64,000 bases of DNA from Hyunsoonleella aestuarii (GTDB lineage: Bacteria > Bacteroidota > Bacteroidia > Flavobacteriales > Flavobacteriaceae). The notes under the pieces were generated by a model. That model was given only the letters and a program-made list of their open reading frames with translations. It was not told where the DNA came from and did not search any database. Numbering within the stretch: position 1 is the stretch's first letter; the number at the start of each line of letters is the position of its first letter. The DNA is taken from NCBI RefSeq assembly GCF_006148925.1, contig NZ_VAWB01000001.1, forward strand, positions 1,454,001-1,518,000, given 5' to 3'. Position numbers and translations under genes: made by a program. Below are positions 38,122 through 46,937 of the stretch, one piece after another.

Positions 38122-38940
38122 CTAAAATTCTAAAATTTCAATATTTCTAAATTCAATAGGATGACTTTCGCTTTGTAATGAAACATAGCCACCAGTTAGT
38201 GATTGACCTGCTTTAGTTTGAATATCTTCTGAAGAATCATCCAAATACTGACCTCCAATGGTTGGGTTAGAATATGATATTACAGGTACTCCGTCAATAT
38301 AATGTGTAATAGAATCATTATTAACAACTACTTCTGCCATTATCCATTCTTCACCATAATAGGTTTTACAATTCGCAGGAATACAATGTTCTGTAATTAA
38401 TGAGCCATTTATCTCAACATGAGTTCCAGGTGTGCAAATATTTCCTGAAGGGCGTGTTTCATTTTCATTGATTCCCCCTAAAAGTTGAAATTCTAATGAA
38501 AGTGGAAAACCTTGATTTTTTCGCATGCTTTCAGGAGATTGACTATGTAACATTATACCACTATTTTTTATTGCCCAAGCTTCTCCTCCATTAACTTGAT
38601 GACCAACAAACCTGTATTCAAGCCTTAATTTGTAATTGGTAAATGGGGTTTTGTAAAAAATATGCCCAAATTCATTAGTAAAGCTTTCATAATTGTCATA
38701 AGACACTTTTAGGATGCCATTTTCAACCCTAAAGGTGTTGTTATAATTATCATTCAATTCAAACCCATTTATTTTCACTAACCATCCATCTAAATTTTCT
38801 CCATTAAATAAAGATTGCCAATTTTCGGTAATTTCTGTTTTAATAGTATCAGTTTTAGTATTTTTTTTGTCAGTTTTTTTACAATTAGAGACAAAGCCAA
38901 TTAGTAAAGTTAGTATTAGTAGTCTTTTAATCAAACCCAT
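38122..38940 (-). CDS. DUF1080 (3-keto-disaccharide hydrolase domain) lipoprotein
   Basis: A 272-residue lipoprotein: signal LIKRLLILTLLIGFVSNCKK with lipobox Cys. The body is a jelly-roll DUF1080 domain: WQSLFNGENLDGWLVKING, YKLRLEYRFVGHQ, a middle NSGIMLHSQSPESM and the ending YVSLQSESHPIEFRNIEI. Proteins of this family cleave 3-keto-glycosides. The stop codon is immediately followed by the start of the Gfo/Idh/MocA gene, so these two are co-translated. Probably anchored in the periplasm or on the surface. Confidence 0.9.
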   Translation of the reverse strand: MGLIKRLLILTLLIGFVSNCKKTDKKNTKTDTIKTEITENWQSLFNGENLDGWLVKINGFELNDNYNNTFRVENGILKVSYDNYESFTNEFGHIFYKTPFTNYKLRLEYRFVGHQVNGGEAWAIKNSGIMLHSQSPESMRKNQGFPLSLEFQLLGGINENETRPSGNICTPGTHVEINGSLITEHCIPANCKTYYGEEWIMAEVVVNNDSITHYIDGVPVISYSNPTIGGQYLDDSSEDIQTKAGQSLTGGYVSLQSESHPIEFRNIEILEF

Positions 38941-38947
38941 AACTATG

Positions 38948-39535
38948 TTAACCTAACGACCAAGCTAATCCCCCTGTTGCTTCTTCAACAGTTATGCAAA
39001 ATTCTTTAGGAATTCCAGGTACGGGATCGTAAGCTAAAATAGTTTCACCCACAGTTTCACTGTTTATGTATGCATTGATAGACATCCATTTAATTGTATG
39101 CAATGTGTCTGATATTGTCATAGGATCTGATTCAATAGTCGGAGGTTGATTCAAAAGCATATGCTTGTCTAACAGATTTTTATAATCATCGTTAGTGAGT
39201 CTGTTTAAATTTTCGTTGTATTTATCCTTTAAAAGTGTAATTACTTCATTAAAAGCTGTTTTCAATCTTTCTTGATCTTCAATATCTAGAATTTCATCAA
39301 CATATTTATCAATAAATTCAGGAACATTTACTTCAGAAGCCGAGGGTGTATCAGTTTTCGGAAGAATAATATCTACAATATGCTTTAAAAACACGCCTTC
39401 TTCTACATTAAAAAATATAGGGGTCCAGTTTTCGGCATCACTAGAACAGCTCTGTAAAAAATTAACAAGAACAGGTGTTGCAACTACAAATCCCGTTCCA
39501 AGGCCAATGTTTTTTAATGCGTCTCTTCTATTCAT
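38948..39535 (-). CDS. Gluconate 2-dehydrogenase subunit 3-family protein, Tat-exported small subunit
   Basis: A 195-residue small subunit with a twin-arginine-type start (NRRDALKNIGLGTGFVVATP), then a helical body (FLKHIVDIILPKTDTPSASE, VPEFIDKYVDEIL) characteristic of the PF13618 family. In glucoside 3-dehydrogenases such a subunit carries the export signal for the GMC flavoprotein made with it. The GMC gene ends 11 bp upstream in the same direction. It has no cofactor motif. Confidence 0.9.
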   Translation of the reverse strand: MNRRDALKNIGLGTGFVVATPVLVNFLQSCSSDAENWTPIFFNVEEGVFLKHIVDIILPKTDTPSASEVNVPEFIDKYVDEILDIEDQERLKTAFNEVITLLKDKYNENLNRLTNDDYKNLLDKHMLLNQPPTIESDPMTISDTLHTIKWMSINAYINSETVGETILAYDPVPGIPKEFCITVEEATGGLAWSLG

Positions 39536-39545
39536 AATTTGAAAT

Positions 39546-41261
39546 TTAAAGGTTAGAGTTTTTTAATTCTTGAGTAGCATACTGCGCAGCTCTAGCTGTA
39601 AATGCCATATATGTTAATGAAGGGTTCTGATTACCAGCAGAGGTCATAAATGCGCCATCGGTAACAAAAACATTTTTGCAAGCATGAATTTGATTGTACT
39701 TGTTTAAAACTGATGTTTTTGGATCATGACCCATTCTGGCGGTTCCCATTTCATGAATTCCAAGTCCCATACCAATTTTTTCATCATAGGTTTCAATATT
39801 TTCGCACCCTCCAGCCTTAAGCATTTCAACGGCTTGTTGTTTAATGTCTTCTCGCATTGCTAATTCATTTTCTCCAAATCCTGCATCAAATGTTATTGTT
39901 GGCAATCCCCATTTATCTTTTTTATCATAATTAAGATACATTTTGTTATCATGGTTTGGTAAAGTTTCTCCAAATCCGTGAAAATCCATTTCCCAATCGC
40001 CAGGTTTTAATATGGCTTCTTTTAATTTAGGCCCGTATTTTAATTCAGCTATTAATTCAGAACTACCATCGCGACTTGCCCCTCCTTGAAAGCCATAACC
40101 TCTTATAAAAGTACTTTGGTCTGTGTCACCACCAATATTTCTAAATCTTGGCATGTAAGTACCAGTTGGTCTACGTCCTTTATAATATTTATCTTCATAG
40201 CCTTTCATTATTCCCTTAGCACCAACTTTAAAGTGGTGATCCATAATATTGTGACCTAGTTCACCACTATCATTTCCTAGCCCGTTAGGAAACCTTTCAG
40301 ATTTTGATTGTAATAAAATTGAGGCCGAGGCTATTGCAGATGCACATAAGAAAATAATTTTTGCCTTAAACTCAAAAGTTTCACCTGTCTCGGTATCAAT
40401 AACTTTTACGCCTGTGGCTTTTCCTAGTTGTTCGTCATAAACAACTTCGTGAACAATAGAGTTTGGTCTTAAAGTCATATTCCCAGTTGCTTCAGCTGTA
40501 GGTAGAGTGGAAGAATTACTGCTAAAATAAGCACCAAATGGACATCCTCGTTTACATCTATTCCTATATTGACAGGTGCTTCTACCCATTCCAGGTTTTG
40601 TTCCTTCGGTTATATGGGCTACGCGACCAACGGTCAGAACCCTATCTTCATATTTTTCTTTAATTACTGCTTTTAAATCTTCTTCTACACAATTCAAATC
40701 CATTGGCTTTAAGAGCTTTTGATCTGGAAAATGTTTTAGTCCTAGATTTTCACCACTAATACCTATGAATTCTTCGACATAATCGTACCATGGTTCAATG
40801 TCCTTATAGCGAACAGGCCAATCAACGGCAATGCCATCTTTTTTGTTAGCTTCAAAGTCTAAGTCACTCAATCGATAACTATGCCGTCCCCACATTAATG
40901 ACCTTCCTCCAACATGATAGCCGCGAATCCAATCAAAACGACGATCCTCATTATAAGGATGCAATTTATCGTCTACAAAGAAGTGTTGAACATCCTCGTT
41001 TGTTGCCGAGCTATCTCTATCTTGCTTGTGTTTTCGTTCTCTGGTCTCTCTTGTTGGAGCTCCAGCATTTGGTAAATCCCAGGGATCCATATTAGCAGTT
41101 GGGTAATCTTCAATATGCTTTACCATGCGTCCACGCTCAAGAACCAAGGTCTTAAGACCATTTTCGCATAGTTCTTTAGCAGCCCAACCTCCCGAAATTC
41201 CAGTGCCAACAACGATAGCATCATATTCTTCTTCAAGAGGGTTAAAGTAAACTGTGCTCAT
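39546..41261 (-). CDS. GMC-family flavoprotein oxidoreductase (glucoside 3-dehydrogenase-like large subunit)
   Basis: A 571-residue FAD enzyme without its own signal peptide. The ADP-binding motif is YDAIVVGTGISGGWAAKELC with VLERG 20 residues on; GRSLMWGRHSYR resembles the family FAD-contacting region; the active-site His is in GIHEMGTARMGHDP and the second catalytic residue in SAGNQNPSLTYMAF near the C-terminus. A Cys-rich loop STCQYRNRCKRGCPFGA may bind an iron-sulfur cluster as reported for glucoside 3-dehydrogenases. Together with the Tat-bearing small subunit it probably oxidises the C3 hydroxyl of glycosides in the periplasm. No cytochrome c gene is in the cluster. First gene of the minus-strand half. 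Confidence 0.9.
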   Translation of the reverse strand: MSTVYFNPLEEEYDAIVVGTGISGGWAAKELCENGLKTLVLERGRMVKHIEDYPTANMDPWDLPNAGAPTRETRERKHKQDRDSSATNEDVQHFFVDDKLHPYNEDRRFDWIRGYHVGGRSLMWGRHSYRLSDLDFEANKKDGIAVDWPVRYKDIEPWYDYVEEFIGISGENLGLKHFPDQKLLKPMDLNCVEEDLKAVIKEKYEDRVLTVGRVAHITEGTKPGMGRSTCQYRNRCKRGCPFGAYFSSNSSTLPTAEATGNMTLRPNSIVHEVVYDEQLGKATGVKVIDTETGETFEFKAKIIFLCASAIASASILLQSKSERFPNGLGNDSGELGHNIMDHHFKVGAKGIMKGYEDKYYKGRRPTGTYMPRFRNIGGDTDQSTFIRGYGFQGGASRDGSSELIAELKYGPKLKEAILKPGDWEMDFHGFGETLPNHDNKMYLNYDKKDKWGLPTITFDAGFGENELAMREDIKQQAVEMLKAGGCENIETYDEKIGMGLGIHEMGTARMGHDPKTSVLNKYNQIHACKNVFVTDGAFMTSAGNQNPSLTYMAFTARAAQYATQELKNSNL

Positions 41262-41363
41262 GTAAATTTAGTTTAGTGATTTATATTATAAAAAGGAGCA
41301 AAATCAATTGCAATCATTGCCAAATTAATTAAATTGCAGAATAATGATGTTCAAATTATTTCA

Positions 41364-42383
41364 GTGAAGATAAATGTACAAAAAATTACGCCTTTCGAAG
41401 CAGATGGAATTGTTTATCATGCCGATACATGTTTGCCTTTAGTTGACGCTGTTGAAAGAAGAAAAGTCAAATTTAAGGCTTTGGCGAGGTATACATATCC
41501 AGGAGAGCGATTAGACAACAATACATTAGGTCTTAATAGCATTGGTTATTGGGATGCTAACGAACCTCAAGATTGGGGTTTAGATTGGCATAGGAATGAG
41601 GGTATAGAGATTCACTTTTTAGAATCTGGTTATATGCCTTATTCTCAAGAAAAAAAAGAAATAGAATTACAGCCAAATGATTTAACTATTACAAGACCTT
41701 GGGAGGCTCATAAAGTAGGGGACCCATATGTTGGAGTGGGTAAATTTTATTGGGTAATTTTAGATTTAGGCGTGCGACGTCCGCATCAAAATTGGGTTTG
41801 GCCAGAATGGATAATTTTAGCACCAAAGGACTTGCTCAGATTAACAACTATACTAAGGCACAATGAAGATGTTCGATTACGATCGAATAAACACGTTAGG
41901 AATTGTTTTCAAAGAATAGGTCGAGCGGTTGATACTGATGAGGATGGTAGTAATTCGTCTTTAATTAGATTATTGGTTAATGAGTTGTTAGTGTTGCTTT
42001 TAGATCTTTTAGATTCTGAAAATATGGAGTTAAATGAAGAGCTTACCGATAGTTCTAGAAGTGTGAAATTGTTTTTAAATGAGCTTGAGAAAAACCTTGC
42101 TGAAACCTGGACGATTGAGAAAATGGCAGATTCTGCTGGCGTTGGCTTAACCCGATTTACACACCATTGTAAGAATTTGACAAACTTAACACCAATGCGA
42201 TACTTAATGCTAAGACGTTTAAATATGGCTAAAGAGATTTTATTAAATAATAATGACTTTAGTGTAGCAGAGGTTGCTTTTAGTTGTGGGTTCTCTACGA
42301 GTCAGTATTTTTCAACAGTTTTTAAAAAACATGAAAACTGTACGCCAATAGAGTATCGATTGAAAAAACAAGAAGTAGTCTAG
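41364..42383 (+). CDS. AraC-family transcriptional regulator
   Basis: From GTG 41364 (read MKINVQKITPFEADG) the protein is 339 residues; an in-frame TTG at 41334 would add ten. There is no ATG in the first part of the frame. The N-terminal cupin-like ligand domain (FKALARYTYPGERL, EIHFLESGYMPYS, LTITRPWEAHKVGDP) senses a small molecule. The C-terminal double helix-turn-helix has WTIEKMADSAGVGLTRFTHH and VAEVAFSCGFSTSQYFSTVF. It lies between, and divergent from, the GMC-led half and at the head of the plus-strand half of the sugar cluster, which it likely controls. Confidence 0.9.
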   Translation: MKINVQKITPFEADGIVYHADTCLPLVDAVERRKVKFKALARYTYPGERLDNNTLGLNSIGYWDANEPQDWGLDWHRNEGIEIHFLESGYMPYSQEKKEIELQPNDLTITRPWEAHKVGDPYVGVGKFYWVILDLGVRRPHQNWVWPEWIILAPKDLLRLTTILRHNEDVRLRSNKHVRNCFQRIGRAVDTDEDGSNSSLIRLLVNELLVLLLDLLDSENMELNEELTDSSRSVKLFLNELEKNLAETWTIEKMADSAGVGLTRFTHHCKNLTNLTPMRYLMLRRLNMAKEILLNNNDFSVAEVAFSCGFSTSQYFSTVFKKHENCTPIEYRLKKQEVV

Positions 42384-42486
42384 ATTTGTTAACTTTTACA
42401 ATTGTTTAAATTCTTTCACTGAATAATTATAAACATTGGTGAAGTCTTGTTTTTTTATTTTCACATATCCAAAATTTTATTTCGAA

Positions 42487-43470
42487 ATGAATATTGTTAA
42501 GCACTCAAGTTTTTTTAAGTTCAGTTTTATTGTCTTTTTAATGTTAGGCCTTATGTCTTGTAAGGAAAAACAAGAAAAGGTTCAAGAAGAAAAAGTTGAT
42601 ATGATAAAGGACTCTGAGCCTTTATTCAAGATATCATTAGCGCAATGGTCCTTACATAGAGAAATAGAAACAGGAAAAATAGACCCTTTTGATTTTCCCA
42701 AAGTGGCAAAAGAATTAGGTTTTGATGCAGTGGAGTGGGTGGATCAACTTTTTGAAAAAGAAATAGATAGTATGGGCTTTCAAACTGTTATTGAAAAATG
42801 GAAAGAAGAAAGTGAAAAACATAATGTGAAAAATGTACTTATAATGGTGGATCGTGCTGGTGATTTATCGCATTCTAATTTAGAAGTCAGAAATGAGGCC
42901 GTAGAACAGCACAAGAAGTACGTAGATGCTGCTGCCTATTTAGGTTGTCACGCAATTCGAGTTAATACTTTTGGAACATTTGATCCGGATGAATGGGTTA
43001 AAACGACTTATGATGGTTTAAAAAAACTTTCTCAATATGCAGCAACAAAGAATATTAGTGTTTTGCCTGAAAATCATGGGTGGTATTCTTCAGATCCAAG
43101 ACTATTGATTCCTGTATTGGATAGTATAAACATGACTAATTGTGGCACTCTTGCAGATTTTGGTAATTGGTGCATAAGAAGAACTCAAGATGAAAATTGG
43201 GGGGATTGTGCTGAGGAATATCCAGATAAATATGAAGGTTTTGAACGCTTAATGACAAAAGCGCTTGCTGTAAGTGCTAAAGCCTATGAATTTGATGAAA
43301 ACGGAAATGAAACTACCTTGGATTTTAATAGGTTTTTGCGCTTAGTGGCAGATGCTGGTTATAAGGATTATGTGAGTGTAGAATACGAAAATGAAACTTT
43401 AGATGAACGAAAAGGTATTTTAGCTACTAAGCAATTATTAATAAATTTTGCTAATAATTATAAAAACTAA
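42487..43470 (+). CDS. Xylose isomerase-like TIM-barrel lipoprotein (sugar isomerase/epimerase family)
   Basis: From ATG 42487 a 327-residue protein: lipoprotein signal FSFIVFLMLGLMSCKEK, then a TIM barrel of the AP-endonuclease-2/xylose-isomerase type. Metal-binding acids are visible in VLPENHGWYSS, GTLADFGNW and YVSVEYENE. A longer form starting 51 bp upstream would spoil the signal peptide. It is extracytoplasmic, unlike most members, which fits a periplasmic step of the pathway. 103 bp separate it from the regulator; the MFS gene follows 11 bp later. Confidence 0.88.
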   Translation: MNIVKHSSFFKFSFIVFLMLGLMSCKEKQEKVQEEKVDMIKDSEPLFKISLAQWSLHREIETGKIDPFDFPKVAKELGFDAVEWVDQLFEKEIDSMGFQTVIEKWKEESEKHNVKNVLIMVDRAGDLSHSNLEVRNEAVEQHKKYVDAAAYLGCHAIRVNTFGTFDPDEWVKTTYDGLKKLSQYAATKNISVLPENHGWYSSDPRLLIPVLDSINMTNCGTLADFGNWCIRRTQDENWGDCAEEYPDKYEGFERLMTKALAVSAKAYEFDENGNETTLDFNRFLRLVADAGYKDYVSVEYENETLDERKGILATKQLLINFANNYKN

Positions 43471-43481
43471 CTATTCTAAAA

Positions 43482-44714
43482 ATGAAAAAATCAACTCAAT
43501 TTCAGCTTTCTTTCATGATGTTTCTTGAATTCTTTATTTGGGGAGGCTGGTTTGTAACCCTTGGCTCCTTTTTGGGAAATAATTTAGGGGCCACTGGAGC
43601 AGAAACCGGTATGGCATATTCAACGCAATCCTGGGGCGCAATTATAGCTCCATTTATTATTGGTTTGATTGCCGATCGATTCTTTAATGCTGAAAGAATT
43701 CTTGGGGTTCTACATTTAATAGGCGCATTTTTAATGTATCAAATGTCTAAATCCACTGAATTTACAACCTTCTATCCCTATGTTTTAGGATATATGATTG
43801 CATATATGCCGACTCTGGCTTTAGTAAATTCGGTTTCATTTAATCAAATGAATGACCCTGCTAAACAGTTTCCAATTGTACGTGTTTTTGGAACAATAGG
43901 CTGGATATTAGCTGGTTTGATAATTAGCTTCGTTTTTAAATGGGATTCAATTGAAAATATAGGACAAGGACTCTTATCAAATACATTTACAATGGTTGCT
44001 ATAGCTTCTTTAGTTTTAGGTGTTTTTAGTTTTACTTTGCCCAAAACACCACCAAGTGTTTCTAAAGATGAAAAAGTTACTATATCCGATATTTTAGGAT
44101 TAGAAGCGCTAAAACTATTGAAAGATCGAAATTTTTTAGTGTTTTTCTTATCGTCGATTTTAATATGTATTCCGTTAGCTTTTTATTACCAAAATATTAG
44201 TCCCTTTTTAACAGAATATAAAGTAGAGAACTCCACAGCTTGGGCTTCATTAGGTCAGGTATCCGAAGTTGGTTTTATGCTTTTACTGCCTTTTTTCTTC
44301 AAAAAATATGGATTTAAGAAAACCATTCTATTCGGAATGTTAGCATGGGGAATAAGATATTCTCTTTTTGCGTATGGTAATGCTGGTGATTTATTTTTTA
44401 TGTTAGTTATAGGAATAGCGCTTCATGGAATTTGTTATGATTTCTTTTTTGTTTCGGGTCAAATTTATACAGATTCAAAAGCTGGAGAGAAAGCAAAAAG
44501 TGCTGCTCAAGGATTAATAACGTTAGCTACGTATGGAGTAGGAATGTTAGTTGGTTTTTGGGTTGCAGGACAAATAGTAGATGAGAATGTTTTAGTGGAT
44601 GGAGGTCATAGCTGGAAAGATATTTGGATGTTTCCAACGCTATTTGCAATTGGAGTGCTAGTAGTATTTGCTCTGCTATTTAAAAATGAAAAAGTAGAAT
44701 ATAAAGACACTTAA
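43482..44714 (+). CDS. MFS permease, nucleoside:H+ symporter (NupG-like) type
   Basis: A 410-residue inner-membrane protein with 12 predicted helices. The start STQFQLSFMMFLEFFIWGGW and segments such as GLIADRFFNAERILGVLHL and FPIVRVFGTIGWILAGLI fit the nucleoside:proton symporter branch of the MFS. Within a sugar cluster it more likely carries a sugar or keto-sugar than a nucleoside (inference). It is tightly placed between two TIM-barrel/oxidoreductase genes, with 3 bp before the next gene. Confidence 0.87.
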   Translation: MKKSTQFQLSFMMFLEFFIWGGWFVTLGSFLGNNLGATGAETGMAYSTQSWGAIIAPFIIGLIADRFFNAERILGVLHLIGAFLMYQMSKSTEFTTFYPYVLGYMIAYMPTLALVNSVSFNQMNDPAKQFPIVRVFGTIGWILAGLIISFVFKWDSIENIGQGLLSNTFTMVAIASLVLGVFSFTLPKTPPSVSKDEKVTISDILGLEALKLLKDRNFLVFFLSSILICIPLAFYYQNISPFLTEYKVENSTAWASLGQVSEVGFMLLLPFFFKKYGFKKTILFGMLAWGIRYSLFAYGNAGDLFFMLVIGIALHGICYDFFFVSGQIYTDSKAGEKAKSAAQGLITLATYGVGMLVGFWVAGQIVDENVLVDGGHSWKDIWMFPTLFAIGVLVVFALLFKNEKVEYKDT

Positions 44715-44717
44715 TTA

Positions 44718-45863
44718 ATGAGTAGTAAGATAAGACTAGGAATATTAGGAGGGGGAGGAGATTCTCTTATTGGTGTTTTACATCGTGTTGCCTCAGCGAT
44801 GTATGATAGGTATCAAATTGTTGGGGGAGTTTTTAATCCAGATTGGGAAGAAAATATTGGTTTTGCTAAAAAAATAGGTTTACCGACAAATAGAATTTAT
44901 AAAGATTTTGATACACTTGTTGAGGAGGAATTAAAATTACCACTTGAGGAGCGCATGCAAGTCGTATCTATATTGACACCAAATTTTTTGCATTTCCCAA
45001 TGGCTCATAAGTTGCTAAAAAACGGGTTTAACGTTATCTGTGAAAAACCGATGACGACTACTTATGAGGAAGCCAAAATTTTAAACAGCATTTTAAAAAA
45101 AGAACAAACTGTTTTTGCAGTAACTTATACATACACAGGTTATCCTATGGTTCGCCAAATGCGAGAAATGATTTTAAACGGAGAACTGGGAAAAATTCAG
45201 AAAATAGATGCACAATACTATCAAGGTTGGATTAATCCTATTATTCATGATAAGGAACAAAGAGCAAACACATGGCGTTTAGATCCCGAAAAAGGAGGTA
45301 TAAGTTGTTGCATAGGAGATATTGGAACCCATGCTTTTGATATGCTAGAATATGTTTCTGGATTAAAAATAGAATCTGTTTTAGCAGATCTAAACTACTT
45401 GTACAAGGATAACAAAATGGATATCGATGGAACTGTTTTGTTGAGGTGTTCCAGCGATGTGAAGGGCGTTATTTGTACCAGTCAAATTGCGACCGGAGAG
45501 GAGAACAGCTTTATTGTTAAAGTTTATGGTGATAAGGCAGGGTTGAAATGGGAACAGGAAAACCCAAATTATTTGTATTTAATGGAAGATGGTAAGCCAC
45601 TTCGTGTGTTAAAGCCCGGGCATACATATAATTCCGAATTGTCATTAGACGGAACAAAGCTTCCTCCAGGGCATCCTGAGGGTATATTTGATTCAATGGG
45701 AAATATCTACAAAGGTGTTGCGAAGGCTATTAGTAAAGAACCATACAATCACGGCGAATTTCCTAACATAATTGACGGTGTTAGAGGGATGAACTTTATA
45801 GAGAAGGCTGTGGAATCACATATTAAAGGGAATGTTTGGGTAAATATTGAAAACGTAGAATAA
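44718..45863 (+). CDS. Gfo/Idh/MocA-family oxidoreductase, cytoplasmic
   Basis: A 381-residue NAD(P)-dependent enzyme without signal peptide. Rossmann motif IRLGILGGGGDSLIGVLHRV, the Glu-Lys-Pro motif in NVICEKPMTTTYEEAK, the active-site region GGISCCIGDIGTHAFDMLEY with its His. In the proposed route it would act on an imported 3-keto sugar, reducing it to the parent hexose (inference). The stop overlaps the start of the next gene by one base. Confidence 0.9.
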   Translation: MSSKIRLGILGGGGDSLIGVLHRVASAMYDRYQIVGGVFNPDWEENIGFAKKIGLPTNRIYKDFDTLVEEELKLPLEERMQVVSILTPNFLHFPMAHKLLKNGFNVICEKPMTTTYEEAKILNSILKKEQTVFAVTYTYTGYPMVRQMREMILNGELGKIQKIDAQYYQGWINPIIHDKEQRANTWRLDPEKGGISCCIGDIGTHAFDMLEYVSGLKIESVLADLNYLYKDNKMDIDGTVLLRCSSDVKGVICTSQIATGEENSFIVKVYGDKAGLKWEQENPNYLYLMEDGKPLRVLKPGHTYNSELSLDGTKLPPGHPEGIFDSMGNIYKGVAKAISKEPYNHGEFPNIIDGVRGMNFIEKAVESHIKGNVWVNIENVE

Positions 45864-46918
45864 TGCAAACTATAAAAGGACCAGCTGTGTTTTTAGCACA
45901 GTTTATGGATGATAAAGAACCATTTAATTCATTGGAAGGATTATGTAAATGGGCATCGGATTTAGGATATAAAGGAATTCAAATACCCACTTTAGATAAA
46001 TCAATTATAGATTTAGATATTGCTGCCGACAGTAAAACCTATTGCGATGAATTTAAAGGAAAAATAAATAGCTATGGTTTAGAGATAACAGAACTTTCAA
46101 CTCATATTCAGGGACAATTAGTAGCGGTACACCCAGCGCATGATATTATGTTCGATGTTTTTGCACCATCACATTTAAAAGGAAAATATAAGGAACGAAC
46201 AGCTTGGGCTATAGACCAGATGAAAAAAGCCGGTATTACAAGTCAGCATTTAGGACTTAAAGCGCATGCCACATTTTCGGGTTCTTTGTTATGGCCGATG
46301 ATGCATCCTTGGCCACAACAACCGAAGGGATTAATCGAACTAGGATTTAAAGAATTAGCAGAACGATGGAAACCTATATTAGATACTTTTGAAGATAATG
46401 GCGTTGCTGTGTGTTATGAAGTTCATCCTGTTGAAGATATTCACGATGGCGATACCTTTGAGCGTTTTTTAGAAGCAACTGGAAATCACAAAGCAGTGAA
46501 TATACTATATGATCCATCACACTTCGTGCTTCAGCAGTTAGACTATATTAGTTACATAGATCATTATCATGAATTTATTAAAGCGTTTCATGTTAAAGAT
46601 TCTGAATTTAACCCTTCTGGTAAAAAAGGAGCTTTTGGTGGTTATAACGATTGGAAAGATAGAGCCGGACGTTATCGTTCACCTGGAGATGGGCAAGTAA
46701 ACTTTAAAAGAGTGTTTTCAAAATTAGCAGAACACGGTTGTGATGTTTGGGCTGTTTTAGAATGGGAATGTGTTATTAAGAGCCCCGAGCAAGGCGCAAG
46801 AGAAGGAGTTAAGTTTATTAATGATCATATTATAGAAGTCACCAATAAACGCTTTGACGATTTTGCTGGAGGTGAGGATTCTAGTGAAAAAGATTTAAAA
46901 AAAATATTAGGATTGTAA
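45863..46918 (+). CDS. Xylose isomerase-like TIM-barrel protein, cytoplasmic
   Basis: A 351-residue member of the sugar phosphate isomerase/epimerase superfamily with likely divalent metal site: Glu in VCYEVHPVEDIHDG, Asp/His in ILYDPSHFVLQQ, His in KAFHVKDSEF and Glu in WAVLEWECVI. Its start overlaps the stop of the preceding oxidoreductase gene by one base (TAATG), so they act together. Probable substrate is a keto-sugar or its enediol isomer; not determinable by eye. Confidence 0.9.
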   Translation: MQTIKGPAVFLAQFMDDKEPFNSLEGLCKWASDLGYKGIQIPTLDKSIIDLDIAADSKTYCDEFKGKINSYGLEITELSTHIQGQLVAVHPAHDIMFDVFAPSHLKGKYKERTAWAIDQMKKAGITSQHLGLKAHATFSGSLLWPMMHPWPQQPKGLIELGFKELAERWKPILDTFEDNGVAVCYEVHPVEDIHDGDTFERFLEATGNHKAVNILYDPSHFVLQQLDYISYIDHYHEFIKAFHVKDSEFNPSGKKGAFGGYNDWKDRAGRYRSPGDGQVNFKRVFSKLAEHGCDVWAVLEWECVIKSPEQGAREGVKFINDHIIEVTNKRFDDFAGGEDSSEKDLKKILGL

Positions 46919-46937
46919 AATATTTAAAGGCAGGAGT

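Noticed and set aside
41307-41333. Possible ATT start at 41307 for the AraC gene after an AAGGAG-like sequence at 41293-41298
   Set aside because: Shine-Dalgarno use is rare in this phylum and ATT starts are very rare; the GTG at 41364 gives a natural N-terminus.
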